This document shows positions 34,314-42,655 of a stretch of 42,655 nucleotides of DNA, one piece after another. Positions within the stretch are counted from its first letter, which is position 1; each line of letters starts with the position of its first letter. The notes beneath the pieces are model-generated. The model was not told where the DNA came from. It worked only from the letters and a program-made list of their open reading frames with translations, and made no database searches. Both the position numbers and the translations under genes were made by a program. Origin of the DNA: an uncultured SAR116 cluster alpha proteobacterium (GTDB lineage: Bacteria > Pseudomonadota > Alphaproteobacteria > Puniceispirillales > Puniceispirillaceae); assembly GCA_902520575.1 (NCBI GenBank), contig CABYOG010000004.1, forward strand, positions 1 to 42,655. The letters run 5' to 3'.

Positions 34314-37160
34314 TTGTCCTTATCCCCCATACAGATGGAAAAAGTTTCTGCCCTTCCTTTGTGGCAGAGATGGCTTTCCCCGCACGAGCTGGTTAGAGAT
34401 AAGGAGCGTGCAGGCGAAATCCATATTTTGGATACACAGCTTTTTGCAGAAGAAATCTCTACTATCTTTTCAGGAAAACAGACGAAATCGGGTCAGAGAG
34501 ATGCGCTTCTCAGTTTAAGTAAAGTGAAATTGTCAGAAGGACGAAACGCCCTTGAAGCTGGTCTTGTGCGCGATCGGGATGGTGCGGTTTATGTTGGCGC
34601 TCATGCCATTTTGATTGACCAGTTGATTAGCGGGCTTGTTGCTGCTGCCGAAAATTATGTATTTGCAACCAAAGCTCGGTTTGCGCTTATGGCTGTTGGT
34701 GGATATGGCCGTGGTGAGCTGGCTCCCCTCAGCGATATTGACCTTTTGTTTGTGATGCCGCAAAGGCATAAGAAATCTGATTCTGAGTTTGTTGAATTTA
34801 TTTTATATATGCTTTGGGATCTGGGTCTGGTGGTCGGGCATGCAAGCCGCACAGTTCACCAGAATATTGTTGCAGCCGGTGAGGATATAACCATCTGTAC
34901 TTCGCTTTTGGAAATGCGCAGCATTGCCGGTGCCACCTCAGTTTCCGAGCAGATGCTAAGCACTTTTAAACATTGGGTTGCTAACCAGCCAGCAGGCTAT
35001 TTTGCAGAAGCTAAGTTAGCCGAGCGTGATCAACGCCATGCTCGGTTTGGTGGGACGCGTTATGCTGTTGAACCAAATGTGAAAGATGGTAAGGGCGGAT
35101 TACGCGACTTGCACACCTTATTCTGGATCTCAAAATATGCTTATCGGTTGGATCATGTGCGCGGTGTTCTGGGTGCGGGTATTCTGCGGACATCTGAAGC
35201 GCGGGCATTTGCTTCTTCGCAACGATTTTTATGGACTGTGCGGTGTTTTCTGCATCAACATCATGGCCGTGAGGATGACAGGCTTACCTTTGATGCGCAA
35301 ATGCAGCTCGCGCCGCTGATGGGATTTGCTGACCGGTCCGGATTACGGGATGTTGAGCGGTTTATGAAACGCTATTATCTGGCTGCCCGGCAGGTTGGCA
35401 ATCTGACACGGATTTTCTGTGCGGCCCTGGCGACCGATTTTGATCAGCGCCCACGTCTCAGTTTACGCAAATTATGGGTGGCAGGTGTCGCGCAGCGACT
35501 GAATATTAAGCCGTTTACCCTAGAAGGCGAACGACTTCATTTACCTGAAAATATGCGTTTTCGTGACAATAGGGATTTGATTTGCGAGTTGTTCTATTTA
35601 GCGCAAATCCATGAACTTGATATACATCCCGACAGTCTACGCCGACTAACCCGTGCTGTACGTTCATTGACAACAGCAGAGCTTCAATCTGTCAAAACAC
35701 ACGAGCGGTTTTTATCTGTGCTGGCAGATAAACGCAATCCTGAGCGGGTTCTCCGGCTCATGAATGAAGCAGGATGGCTAGGCAAATATCTGCCAGATTT
35801 TGGCCGTATTGTCGGCATGATGCAGTTCGACATGTATCACAGCTATACCGTTGACGAACACACAATAAAGGCAGTTGGAAATATCAATGATATTGAACAA
35901 GGTGTCTTAAAAGATACCGCACCTGTTGCCACTCGTCTGGTCCATGAATTGAATTCCCGGCAAGCTCTGCTGGTGGCTGTTCTGTTTCATGATATGGCTA
36001 AAGGACAGGGTGGGGATCATTCAGAACTGGGCGCAGAGATTGCAGAGCAACTCTGCCCGCAATTAGGTTTGAATGAGGAAACAACAGAAACAGTGGTCTG
36101 GTTGATTCGTCATCATTTGTTGATGAGCAAAACAGCATTCAGGTATGATTTGAATGACCCACAGACCATTTCAGATTTTGCAGCAGTGGTTCAATCGCCT
36201 GAGCGGCTCAAACTGCTTCTAGTTCTGACAGTTGCAGATATCTTGGCAGTGGGGCCAGAAATCTGGAATGGTTGGAAAGCCAGCCTGATGCGGAATCTGT
36301 ATAGCCGGGCTGAAGCTGTTTTAGGTGGCGCAGCCCCTTCAGAGGTCTCGTCTTTGGCGGTGGCTGATGCAATGCAAACAGCGCGTCATGCTTTGACTGA
36401 CTGGGATGATGACAGATTCGGTGTACATGCGCAGTTGTTTTACCCCAGCTATTGGACAAATTTTTCGACAGACTCGCATGTGCGTCATGCTCGGCTGGCA
36501 GATTCTTTTAATGCTGGTGCACGAAAACTGCTCATCGATTTTGAAATTGATGATGATAACACCTCAACGATTCTGGTCGTGATGGCTGCAGATCATCCCG
36601 GTCTTTTTAGCCGCATCGTAGGTGCTGTTGCAATTGCTGGCTGTTCTATTATGAATGCTCGTATAAATACCCGCCATGATGGAACAATCCTTGATCAGTT
36701 CCGAATTCAGGATCAAAACAGGCAAGCAGTGACAGATCCGCAAATCCAGAAACGTATTTCAAAAACCATAGAACAGTCTCTTGCTGGTGACATTTCTTTG
36801 TTTGATCAACTTCAGGAGCGATCAGCGCAGATGACCAAGCGTGAAAAGGCAATGACAGTGCCGCCACGAGTCATTGTCAGTAACAACCGCAGTAACACGC
36901 ATACTGTTGTTGAGGTAAATGGGGCGGACAGACCGGGCCTGTTATATCAAATCACCTATCATCTCGTTCAGCTTGGCTTGCAAATTAATTCCGCAACTGT
37001 TTCCACTTATGGTGAGAAGGCTGTTGATGTGTTCTATGTAAAAGATGTCTATGGCCTGAAAATTGAACGTGAAACGACGCAGGATCGAATAAAACAAACC
37101 CTGATGGGCGTATTTCATCCACAAGTGCCAGATACAGGTCACGATAAGGAAAGGGTGTAG
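34314..37160 (+). CDS. glnD: Bifunctional uridylyltransferase/uridylyl-removing enzyme GlnD
   Basis: GlnD adds UMP to or removes it from PII proteins in answer to glutamine, the central nitrogen sensor. The start is taken as TTG at 34314 since GAGGAG lies six to seven bases before it; an ATG at 34335 is the alternative. The 948-residue protein has the nucleotidyltransferase motif GGYGRGELAPLSDIDLLF (129-146), the HD hydrolase (FHDMAKGQGGDHSELG near 557-573) and two ACT domains (ADHPGLFSRIV near 752, GADRPGLLYQI near 866). All parts are present, so both activities are expected. The stop touches the murJ start with no spacing. Confidence 0.97.
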   Translation: MSLSPIQMEKVSALPLWQRWLSPHELVRDKERAGEIHILDTQLFAEEISTIFSGKQTKSGQRDALLSLSKVKLSEGRNALEAGLVRDRDGAVYVGAHAILIDQLISGLVAAAENYVFATKARFALMAVGGYGRGELAPLSDIDLLFVMPQRHKKSDSEFVEFILYMLWDLGLVVGHASRTVHQNIVAAGEDITICTSLLEMRSIAGATSVSEQMLSTFKHWVANQPAGYFAEAKLAERDQRHARFGGTRYAVEPNVKDGKGGLRDLHTLFWISKYAYRLDHVRGVLGAGILRTSEARAFASSQRFLWTVRCFLHQHHGREDDRLTFDAQMQLAPLMGFADRSGLRDVERFMKRYYLAARQVGNLTRIFCAALATDFDQRPRLSLRKLWVAGVAQRLNIKPFTLEGERLHLPENMRFRDNRDLICELFYLAQIHELDIHPDSLRRLTRAVRSLTTAELQSVKTHERFLSVLADKRNPERVLRLMNEAGWLGKYLPDFGRIVGMMQFDMYHSYTVDEHTIKAVGNINDIEQGVLKDTAPVATRLVHELNSRQALLVAVLFHDMAKGQGGDHSELGAEIAEQLCPQLGLNEETTETVVWLIRHHLLMSKTAFRYDLNDPQTISDFAAVVQSPERLKLLLVLTVADILAVGPEIWNGWKASLMRNLYSRAEAVLGGAAPSEVSSLAVADAMQTARHALTDWDDDRFGVHAQLFYPSYWTNFSTDSHVRHARLADSFNAGARKLLIDFEIDDDNTSTILVVMAADHPGLFSRIVGAVAIAGCSIMNARINTRHDGTILDQFRIQDQNRQAVTDPQIQKRISKTIEQSLAGDISLFDQLQERSAQMTKREKAMTVPPRVIVSNNRSNTHTVVEVNGADRPGLLYQITYHLVQLGLQINSATVSTYGEKAVDVFYVKDVYGLKIERETTQDRIKQTLMGVFHPQVPDTGHDKERV

Positions 37161-38735
37161 ATGGCCAACAAGACCCTGTTTTCGGCTTTTCGCCAGATAA
37201 GTGGGCTCACAGCTGTCTCTCGTATGCTTGGGTTTATTCGTGATGTGGTTTTTGCGCACTATCTAGGTGCTGGCGCCGCAACAGATGCGTTTCTGGTCGC
37301 GTTTAAGCTGCCAAACCTGTTTCGACGGCTGACAGCTGAGGGAGCGTTGACCAATGCTTTTTTGCCAAGTTACAGTCTTGCTAGACAGCAGAAATCAGAA
37401 CATACCGCCATCATTCTGGCAGCAGAGGTTCAAACAGCCTTATTTATGGGCTTATGTATTATTGTTCTGGTTATGGAACTGTTCATGCCCTTTATTGTCG
37501 GTAGTCTTGCTCCCGGTTTTGAATCGACACCTGATCGCCTGGATGCGGCTGTGGACATGGCTCGCCTGACCATGCCCTATTTGCCAATGATTTCGCTTGT
37601 TGCGCTGTGGGCAGCACTTTTGAATAGTCAGGATTCTTATTTTGGTGGCGCATTTGCGCCAGTTATTTTGAATGTCTGTCTGATTGGTGGCGCGTTTTGC
37701 GTGCCTTTCTTTCAAGAAAAGCTGCACTTGTCTACTGCCCATCTTGGTCTTCCGATTGCCCTTGGCGTTCTGCTGGCGGGTGCGGGGCAGATAATATTGC
37801 TTCAGCACCAATTGAGGCGCCAGTGTATTCGTTTGCCTCTTTTCCGTTTCAGTTTGTCAGGTCAAGCTCGTAAAATGTGGTTTAGTTTTATCCCTGCCGC
37901 CTTAGGTGCTGGGGTTATTCAGGTTAACTTACTTGTGGATCTTGTCCTAGCGTCGCTTTTAGCCACAGGATCTATTTCCTGGTTATATTACGCAGACAGG
38001 TTGGCGCAGCTGCCCTTGGGGCTAGTTGGCATAGCCATGGGCACAGCGCTCCTGCCCAGGTTGTCGCGAATTGAAGCTGGGCATCATTCAACAAAACAGG
38101 CGAAAAAACAGGTATTCTGCACAGAACTGTCACATGCCATCATACCGGTGTCAATTCTGACAATCCCAGCGGTGGCTGCGTTTGTGGTTTTGTCTGATGT
38201 TCTGATTACAGGCTTATTTCGCTCCGGCGCATTTTTGGATTCTGACGCGACTGCAGCGGCCTGGGCTTTAATGGCCTATGCGCTTGGCTTGCCAGCCTTC
38301 GTTGGGTTGAAACTGACACAAGCGGCGCTCTATGCTATGGATCGTGGTCGGTTCGTCCTAATAACATCCTGTGCGTCAGTGGGCTTGAATATTGTCCTTA
38401 GCCTGGCTTTGATGCAGATTTACCAGCATGTGGGTCTAGCTCTTGCTACGTCAGTGGTTTCCTGGATGGCCCTAATTTGGCAGGCTGGCTGGCTAGTCAG
38501 GGCAGGCCGGCTGAATGGCAAAGCCACAAAGGTCATTCTAAAAGCTGGCCTGGCCGCTGCTGTGATGGCCGTTGGCCTGCATCTTTGTCTTCCCTGGCTG
38601 TATGTGGCTTTTGTTTCTGATTCGGTGATTATGATATTCAGTATTGTCATGGGAACCAGCGTATATCTGATTGCTGGCCATCTATTAGGGCTGACAAAGG
38701 CCTTTCTTGTTAGCGCAAAAGAACAAAGAGCTTGA
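37161..38735 (+). CDS. murJ: Lipid II flippase MurJ
   Basis: MurJ moves lipid II across the inner membrane for peptidoglycan synthesis. The 524-residue membrane protein (about 14 hydrophobic segments) has the family start [40 protein letters not shown] and NAFLPSY, and [15 protein letters not shown] sequence (here [11 protein letters not shown]). AAGGAAAGG before the ATG is a good ribosome site and lies within the last codons of glnD. The order glnD-murJ-trpS is usual in alphaproteobacteria. Confidence 0.95.
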   Translation: MANKTLFSAFRQISGLTAVSRMLGFIRDVVFAHYLGAGAATDAFLVAFKLPNLFRRLTAEGALTNAFLPSYSLARQQKSEHTAIILAAEVQTALFMGLCIIVLVMELFMPFIVGSLAPGFESTPDRLDAAVDMARLTMPYLPMISLVALWAALLNSQDSYFGGAFAPVILNVCLIGGAFCVPFFQEKLHLSTAHLGLPIALGVLLAGAGQIILLQHQLRRQCIRLPLFRFSLSGQARKMWFSFIPAALGAGVIQVNLLVDLVLASLLATGSISWLYYADRLAQLPLGLVGIAMGTALLPRLSRIEAGHHSTKQAKKQVFCTELSHAIIPVSILTIPAVAAFVVLSDVLITGLFRSGAFLDSDATAAAWALMAYALGLPAFVGLKLTQAALYAMDRGRFVLITSCASVGLNIVLSLALMQIYQHVGLALATSVVSWMALIWQAGWLVRAGRLNGKATKVILKAGLAAAVMAVGLHLCLPWLYVAFVSDSVIMIFSIVMGTSVYLIAGHLLGLTKAFLVSAKEQRA

Positions 38736-38805
38736 GAAATCAGTTAATGCAGGTCATAACAAGACCCGTTCTGCCGTAAAGACTGTCAATGAAGGAGACA
38801 GATAT

Positions 38806-39813
38806 ATGACAAGTGCTGGCCGCATTTTTTCTGGTGTTCAGCCAACAGGAAACCTTCATCTGGGGAATTATCTGGGCGCGATCAAAAACTGGGTTGATTT
38901 GCAAACAGATTTTCACTGTATCTATTGTGTTGTTGATCTGCATGCGATTACGGTGCCGCAGGATCCTGTCAATTTGCGCCGGTCAATCCGTGAAGTTGCA
39001 GCTTGCCTGATTGCTTCAGGTATAGACCCATCCCGTTCTGTTCTTTTCAATCAGTCTCGTGTGCCGCAGCACGCAGAGCTAGCCTGGGTATTTAACTGCG
39101 TGGCGCGTCTGGGCTGGTTGAACAGGATGACGCAATTTAAGGAAAAGGCAGGTAAGAATAGGGAAAATGCGACTGTTGGCCTGTATGCTTATCCAACGCT
39201 GATGGCAGCTGACATTCTGTGTTATAAAGCAACACATGTTCCGGTAGGCGAAGATCAAAAACAGCATCTTGAACTGACACGTGATATTGCCTTGGCCTTC
39301 AATTCAATGTTTGATGTTGATTTTTTTCCTCAGCCTGAACCACAGATACAGAAGACAGCTTCGCGGGTGATGTCCTTGCGCGACGGAGCATCGAAGATGA
39401 GTAAATCAGATACATCAGATGCCACACGCATAAATCTGACTGATTCTGTTGATGATATTGCACAGAAAATTAAGCGGGCGAAGACAGATCCTGAAGCGCT
39501 CCCTTCTGAAGCTGAGGGGTTGGCTGATCGGCCAGAAGCGCGCAATCTAGTTGGCATATTCTCCGGTCTTTCAGGCAGGACTGAATCTCATATTCTAGCT
39601 GAATTTGGCGGCCAGGGATTTGGCGTCTTCAAGCCGGCCCTCGCTGAGCTGGTGGTTGATATTATCTCCCCTATCAGCCAGAAGATGAATCAACTTCTGG
39701 CGGAGCCGGATGAGATAGATAAGCTCTTGGCCTCTGGTGCAGAACAGGCTTACGCTTTAACTGGCCCTGTTTTGGAGGATGTGAAAAAGATCATCGGACT
39801 GACCCCGCCTTAA
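38806..39813 (+). CDS. trpS: Tryptophanyl-tRNA synthetase
   Basis: TrpS charges tRNA-Trp. The ATG at 38806 follows GAAGGAG by eight bases and gives 335 residues starting [20 protein letters not shown]; a longer frame back into murJ is rejected. Class I motifs: HLGN at 18-21 (HIGH type) and KMSKS at 197-201. Other marks are [30 protein letters not shown] and [16 protein letters not shown]. The 210 bases that follow, up to the Nfu gene, have no gene; many relatives have a universal stress protein gene there. Confidence 0.96.
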   Translation: MTSAGRIFSGVQPTGNLHLGNYLGAIKNWVDLQTDFHCIYCVVDLHAITVPQDPVNLRRSIREVAACLIASGIDPSRSVLFNQSRVPQHAELAWVFNCVARLGWLNRMTQFKEKAGKNRENATVGLYAYPTLMAADILCYKATHVPVGEDQKQHLELTRDIALAFNSMFDVDFFPQPEPQIQKTASRVMSLRDGASKMSKSDTSDATRINLTDSVDDIAQKIKRAKTDPEALPSEAEGLADRPEARNLVGIFSGLSGRTESHILAEFGGQGFGVFKPALAELVVDIISPISQKMNQLLAEPDEIDKLLASGAEQAYALTGPVLEDVKKIIGLTPP

Positions 39814-39859
39814 CAGGTATGTGTGCTGATTTTGCGTGTTGCGCCTATGCAAAAAGTCT

Positions 39860-39893
39860 TAATTATTGTATTCTCGTGTTATTAGGATAATTA
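39860..39893. repeat. AT-rich inverted repeat between trpS and the Nfu gene
   Basis: TAATTAT (39860-39866) and ATAATTA (39887-39893) pair over seven bases around a 20-base spacer. A second weak repeat, TTTTGC-N13-GCAAAA, lies at 39830-39854 without a following T-run. Neither fits the iron-responsive elements I know (Irr box, IscR/Iron-Rhodo box). These are candidate regulatory elements for the Fe-S scaffold gene, weakly supported. Confidence 0.2.
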
Positions 39894-40023
39894 TAGATAA
39901 ACTTCTGCTTGAATTCCGCCGCGAAAATACGAAGTTAACAATTAGCAAAACAGGAAACAGGATTTTCTGGCACTATCAAGTAGAAACTGATGATAAGTAA
40001 ATTCCCGTGAAGGATGTTTGATC

Positions 40024-40578
40024 ATGTTCATTCAAACCGAAGACACACCTAATCCATCAACGTTAAAATTTATACCTGGCGTGGCCGTACTGCCAGGTGA
40101 TACAGCCGAATTCACCTCATTAGAGGAGGTGAAATCCTCTCCTCTGGCCGCCCGCCTTTTCGCCATTGATGGTGTTGAATCCGTCTTCTTCAGCGGTGAT
40201 TTTCTGTCTGTTACAAAAGCAGAGCGGCTTGACTGGTTTGTGCTGAAACCTTCTATACTTGCTGGGATCATGGAGCATTTTGCGTCTGGCCTCCCCATCA
40301 TTGAGACCAAGAATGAAGCTAGCACATCAGAAGAAGATGATGATGACGAAACAGTCCAGCAGATTAAGCATCTTCTTGATACCCGTGTCCGGCCAGCTGT
40401 TGCTATGGATGGTGGTGATATTACCTTCCATTCCTTTGAAGATGGTGTGGTGACATTGCAGATGCGCGGGGCATGTCAGGGCTGTCCAAGTTCTACAGCA
40501 ACACTGAAAATGGGTATTGAAAATATGTTGCGCCATTATATTCCTGAAGTGCGTGAGGTTCGTCCGACAGACAGCTAG
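40024..40578 (+). CDS. Nfu-type iron-sulfur cluster scaffold/carrier
   Basis: Nfu proteins carry a 4Fe-4S cluster to client enzymes. With the ATG at 40024 (GAAGGA upstream) the 184-residue product starts MFIQTEDTPNPSTLKFIPG, the Nfu_N domain shared with mitochondrial NFU1. After an acidic linker (EEDDDDE), the NifU C-terminal domain follows (about 110-184) with VRPAVAMDGGDI and the cluster ligands Cys151 and Cys154 in GACQGCPSST. A TTG at 40018 is a less likely start. It stands alone with its own 210-base upstream gap. Confidence 0.93.
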   Translation: MFIQTEDTPNPSTLKFIPGVAVLPGDTAEFTSLEEVKSSPLAARLFAIDGVESVFFSGDFLSVTKAERLDWFVLKPSILAGIMEHFASGLPIIETKNEASTSEEDDDDETVQQIKHLLDTRVRPAVAMDGGDITFHSFEDGVVTLQMRGACQGCPSSTATLKMGIENMLRHYIPEVREVRPTDS

Positions 40579-40610
40579 AACGTCACGGCAACTGGCCAGC
40601 GGGGTCTATT

Positions 40611-41678
40611 TTGTCGCTTCATCAGCAGGTCACAATCCATATTGGCAATAGAACGATTCTCCTTTTTTTATTGGGAGCGCTGTTCACGGGGGTTGCTTTG
40701 CCGTTAACAGGCGTTGTCCCTCCAATGCCTTTGTTTCTCAAGCACCAAACACCTCAGTTTGAGGTCGTCAGTCTGCTGGACAAGGAACTGGATGAGCTAA
40801 TCTTGCAAAAAAAACAGCTTGGGTTGACGCTTGAAAAATTGGCTGAGCTTGAGCAGAAGATTGAACGGGCAAATGCCCGACTGGCTGCGGCTATACTGCC
40901 GCCCAACAAAGCCCCTGAAAGAAGAGGTGCACCGCCAAAACTTCCCCCTCCACCCCTTCCAGAAAGCATAGATTACAGCTTGTCATCCTCCGGCCTGACA
41001 AAAGTGCCCCGCCTTTTTGTTGTGCGTATGTCTGATCTCAGGCCTCTTGATACTGAACTGCGAAAAGAGCGCTTTAAACAGACAATTCTGCCTCTTATTC
41101 TGCGGGCAAATGAAGATATCGCGCGCCAGCGTAAAGCTGTCATTCAGGGCATTGAAGCAGAAGATAATGTTCTGCTGCGGTCTTTTGCTCAACGTTACCG
41201 GATGCCAGCCAATCTTATTGATAAACAAGGTTGGACAGATGAACTACTTCGCCGGGTCGCTCCCATTCCAGTATCAATTGCGATCGCGCAAGCTGCGATT
41301 GAAACAGGATGGGGCCAATCTAGGTTTGCCTTGGAAGGAAACGCCCTTTTTGGTCAGTGGGTCTGGAATGACAAATTGGGCATAAAGGCTGCCAATCAGA
41401 GCGACCCACGAGCATCTGTCAGACGTTTCCCAGATTTGTTGTCATCTGTGCGGGCCTATATGTTTAACCTGAATTCGCACCGGGCTTATGGAGCCTTCAG
41501 AGAGATTAGATCACGCCATATGGCTGCGCCAGAACAGGTTTCTGTTAATGAAGTAATAGAAGGTTTATCAAATTATGCCCAGATTGGCGATGCCTATGTT
41601 ACCAAAATCCGGCGTATCATATCTCAAAATGATATGCAGCGGTTTGAAGCGGCTCAACTAGTGCCGCGCTTTTTTTAG
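40611..41678 (+). CDS. Bax-like endo-beta-N-acetylglucosaminidase, membrane-anchored
   Basis: Glucosaminidases of this family cut the glycan strand of peptidoglycan. The only plausible start is TTG at 40611, with GCGGGG six bases upstream; the first ATG in frame is codon 39. The 355-residue protein has a membrane segment (about 15-35), a coiled coil (about 55-95), a proline-rich linker with PPPPLP, and a C-terminal glucosaminidase domain (about 195-345) like E. coli Bax: IAIAQAAIETGWGQSRFALEGNALFGQW with Glu231 as the likely catalytic acid. Its stop overlaps that of the convergent deacetylase gene by three bases. Confidence 0.83.
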   Translation: MSLHQQVTIHIGNRTILLFLLGALFTGVALPLTGVVPPMPLFLKHQTPQFEVVSLLDKELDELILQKKQLGLTLEKLAELEQKIERANARLAAAILPPNKAPERRGAPPKLPPPPLPESIDYSLSSSGLTKVPRLFVVRMSDLRPLDTELRKERFKQTILPLILRANEDIARQRKAVIQGIEAEDNVLLRSFAQRYRMPANLIDKQGWTDELLRRVAPIPVSIAIAQAAIETGWGQSRFALEGNALFGQWVWNDKLGIKAANQSDPRASVRRFPDLLSSVRAYMFNLNSHRAYGAFREIRSRHMAAPEQVSVNEVIEGLSNYAQIGDAYVTKIRRIISQNDMQRFEAAQLVPRFF

Positions 41679-42655
41679 GGGGTTAAAAATTGACGGCCAT
41701 ACCACCGCCACCGTTCTTTGCCTGCGGGCATTGTGCAGTTAATCCGCCCGCGTGGCGAGGGTAGTGGGCCGGGGAGCCGGATTTCTGCTCGCAGGCCCAG
41801 CAAAGAAACCTCTAGTTTACCGTGTTCGCTGGCAAAACAACGTAATTGACTGACAGGGCTCATTTCTTCATCTAATGTAAACCCATAAATAGGCGGGTTA
41901 TCGATCAGGACCATATCGTCTGGAGTCAGATCTTTGATTTTCAGAGGGAGCCCGTTAATGGCTAATTTCAGCCTGCTTAACGCCCCATAATTTTCGTTGA
42001 AGGCAAATCGGGGCAGCTCAAAAAAATCCTCGTCTGTGTGCATGATCCCTGAATTCTGACCAAAAGCGGCAGTGAAGCCAGCGTCTTTAATAGCATCAAT
42101 TACAAAGCGGCTATATTCGCCATATGGATAGGCAAACAGCTCGGGGCGCTCACCCAGCTCGTTTAAAAAAATCTTATTAGAGGTATCAATTTCTTCTCGA
42201 ACGCTTTCAACGCTCAGAGTGTGCATATGCGGATGGGTGTGTGTTTGTGAGCCAACCGTCACGCCAGCAGCCTTTAATTCCCGTAATTGATCCCAGCTCA
42301 TATAGCCGGACAGGTTGCGGTCAACAGGGCTTGTTGCCACAAAGATTGTAAAGGGCAGACTAGCCGCTTTCAGCAAAGGCCAGGCATTCTCATAGACAGA
42401 CAGATAGGCATCATCAATACTTATGCCTACTGTGCGATCAGGCAGAAGTTGGCCTGATTTCAATGTTTCAACAATCTTCGGTAGCGGTAGAATGGTGTAG
42501 TCACCACTTGTAAGTAGGGCCAGGTGTTCCTCAAACATCTCCATACTGATATTTGTTGATGGATAACGTCCCTCGCCAAACCGGTGATACATAATGATGG
42601 TAGCGCTGTCGCGCATTGGTTCTGGGGTCTGCGCCGTTGCAGGTGTGAAGCTGCT
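41675..42655 (-). CDS. Polysaccharide deacetylase (NodB fold), 5-prime end beyond window
   Basis: Carbohydrate esterase family 4 enzymes remove N- or O-acetyl groups from glycans. From the first ATG inside the window (42614-42616) there are 313 residues, but the frame stays open to the edge with a Ser/Thr/Ala/Pro-rich stretch (TPATAQTPEP), which looks like the region after a signal peptide, so the true start probably lies outside. NodB motifs: SIDDAY with Asp68/Asp69 (numbered from the inner ATG), SQTHTHPH with the metal His residues, and YPYGEYS. The last 100 residues form an extra domain without a known motif. Substrate unknown; neighbouring Bax-like gene suggests cell-wall work. Confidence 0.82.
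   Translation of the reverse strand, partial: SSFTPATAQTPEPMRDSATIIMYHRFGEGRYPSTNISMEMFEEHLALLTSGDYTILPLPKIVETLKSGQLLPDRTVGISIDDAYLSVYENAWPLLKAASLPFTIFVATSPVDRNLSGYMSWDQLRELKAAGVTVGSQTHTHPHMHTLSVESVREEIDTSNKIFLNELGERPELFAYPYGEYSRFVIDAIKDAGFTAAFGQNSGIMHTDEDFFELPRFAFNENYGALSRLKLAINGLPLKIKDLTPDDMVLIDNPPIYGFTLDEEMSPVSQLRCFASEHGKLEVSLLGLRAEIRLPGPLPSPRGRINCTMPAGKERWRWYGRQFLTP

Noticed and set aside
39830..39854. Intrinsic terminator after trpS (TTTTGC-N13-GCAAAA)
   Set aside because: The stem is short and AT-rich and no T-run follows it.
1..42655. tRNA, rRNA, CRISPR, transposase or phage genes
   Set aside because: Searched by eye for T-loop sequences, repeat-spacer arrays and transposase or integrase motifs on both strands; none was seen.

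Overview
The window reads as a chromosomal core segment of a free-living alphaproteobacterium with moderate GC and tight gene packing. Several gene clusters have the order usual in that class: hemE-hemJ-rho facing away from ppsR-maf-coaE-dnaQ; secB/fxsA/Tim44/Smr; hisB-H-A-F-E; rph-rdgB-hemW divergent from hrcA; grpE-dnaK-dnaJ-dapB; and glnD-murJ-trpS. A marine SAR116-like lineage fits the compactness and composition, but that placement is inference. I saw no tRNA or rRNA gene, insertion sequence, prophage gene or CRISPR array.

Layout. At the left edge, rho (cut by the window), hemJ and hemE run leftward. Positions 1982-2344, between hemE and the ppsR/RP001 homologue, hold an AT-rich gap with DnaA-box-like sites. 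This is the place of the chromosome origin in Caulobacter and Rickettsia, so it is called as the probable oriC. Rightward follow ppsR, maf, coaE and dnaQ, with aroE absent from its usual place; then secB and fxsA (leftward), and a Tim44-domain protein, an Smr protein and an XRE-type regulator. The histidine block hisB-hisH-GNAT-hisA-hisF-hisE-HIT covers 8.2-12.4 kb. gshB and a BON-domain lipoprotein (leftward) are followed by a 585-base gap with no recognisable gene, then rsmI, an LpoA/LppC-type lipoprotein, and the leftward set rph-rdgB-hemW.

From 19.9 to 26.2 kb lies the heat-shock group hrcA, grpE, dnaK, dnaJ. It is interrupted by two leftward, translationally coupled genes of unknown function: a protein with a histone-like basic tail and a zinc-ribbon membrane protein. 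dnaK has a near-perfect alphaproteobacterial RpoH promoter. dapB, a DUF2244 protein, nth, a novel lipoprotein and a malic enzyme fused to a phosphotransacetylase-like domain follow. The right end carries mutS-glnD-murJ-trpS, an Nfu-type Fe-S scaffold, a Bax-type glucosaminidase and a polysaccharide deacetylase cut by the window edge.

How it fits together: the genes are mainly housekeeping, covering replication start and fidelity (dnaQ, mutS, nth, maf, rdgB), haem synthesis, histidine and lysine/peptidoglycan precursors, protein folding and export, nitrogen sensing and envelope building. The items most worth follow-up are the origin, the two-gene insertion in the heat-shock cluster, the stem-loop ahead of rho, the palindrome before hisB, and the structured empty gap upstream of the BON gene.
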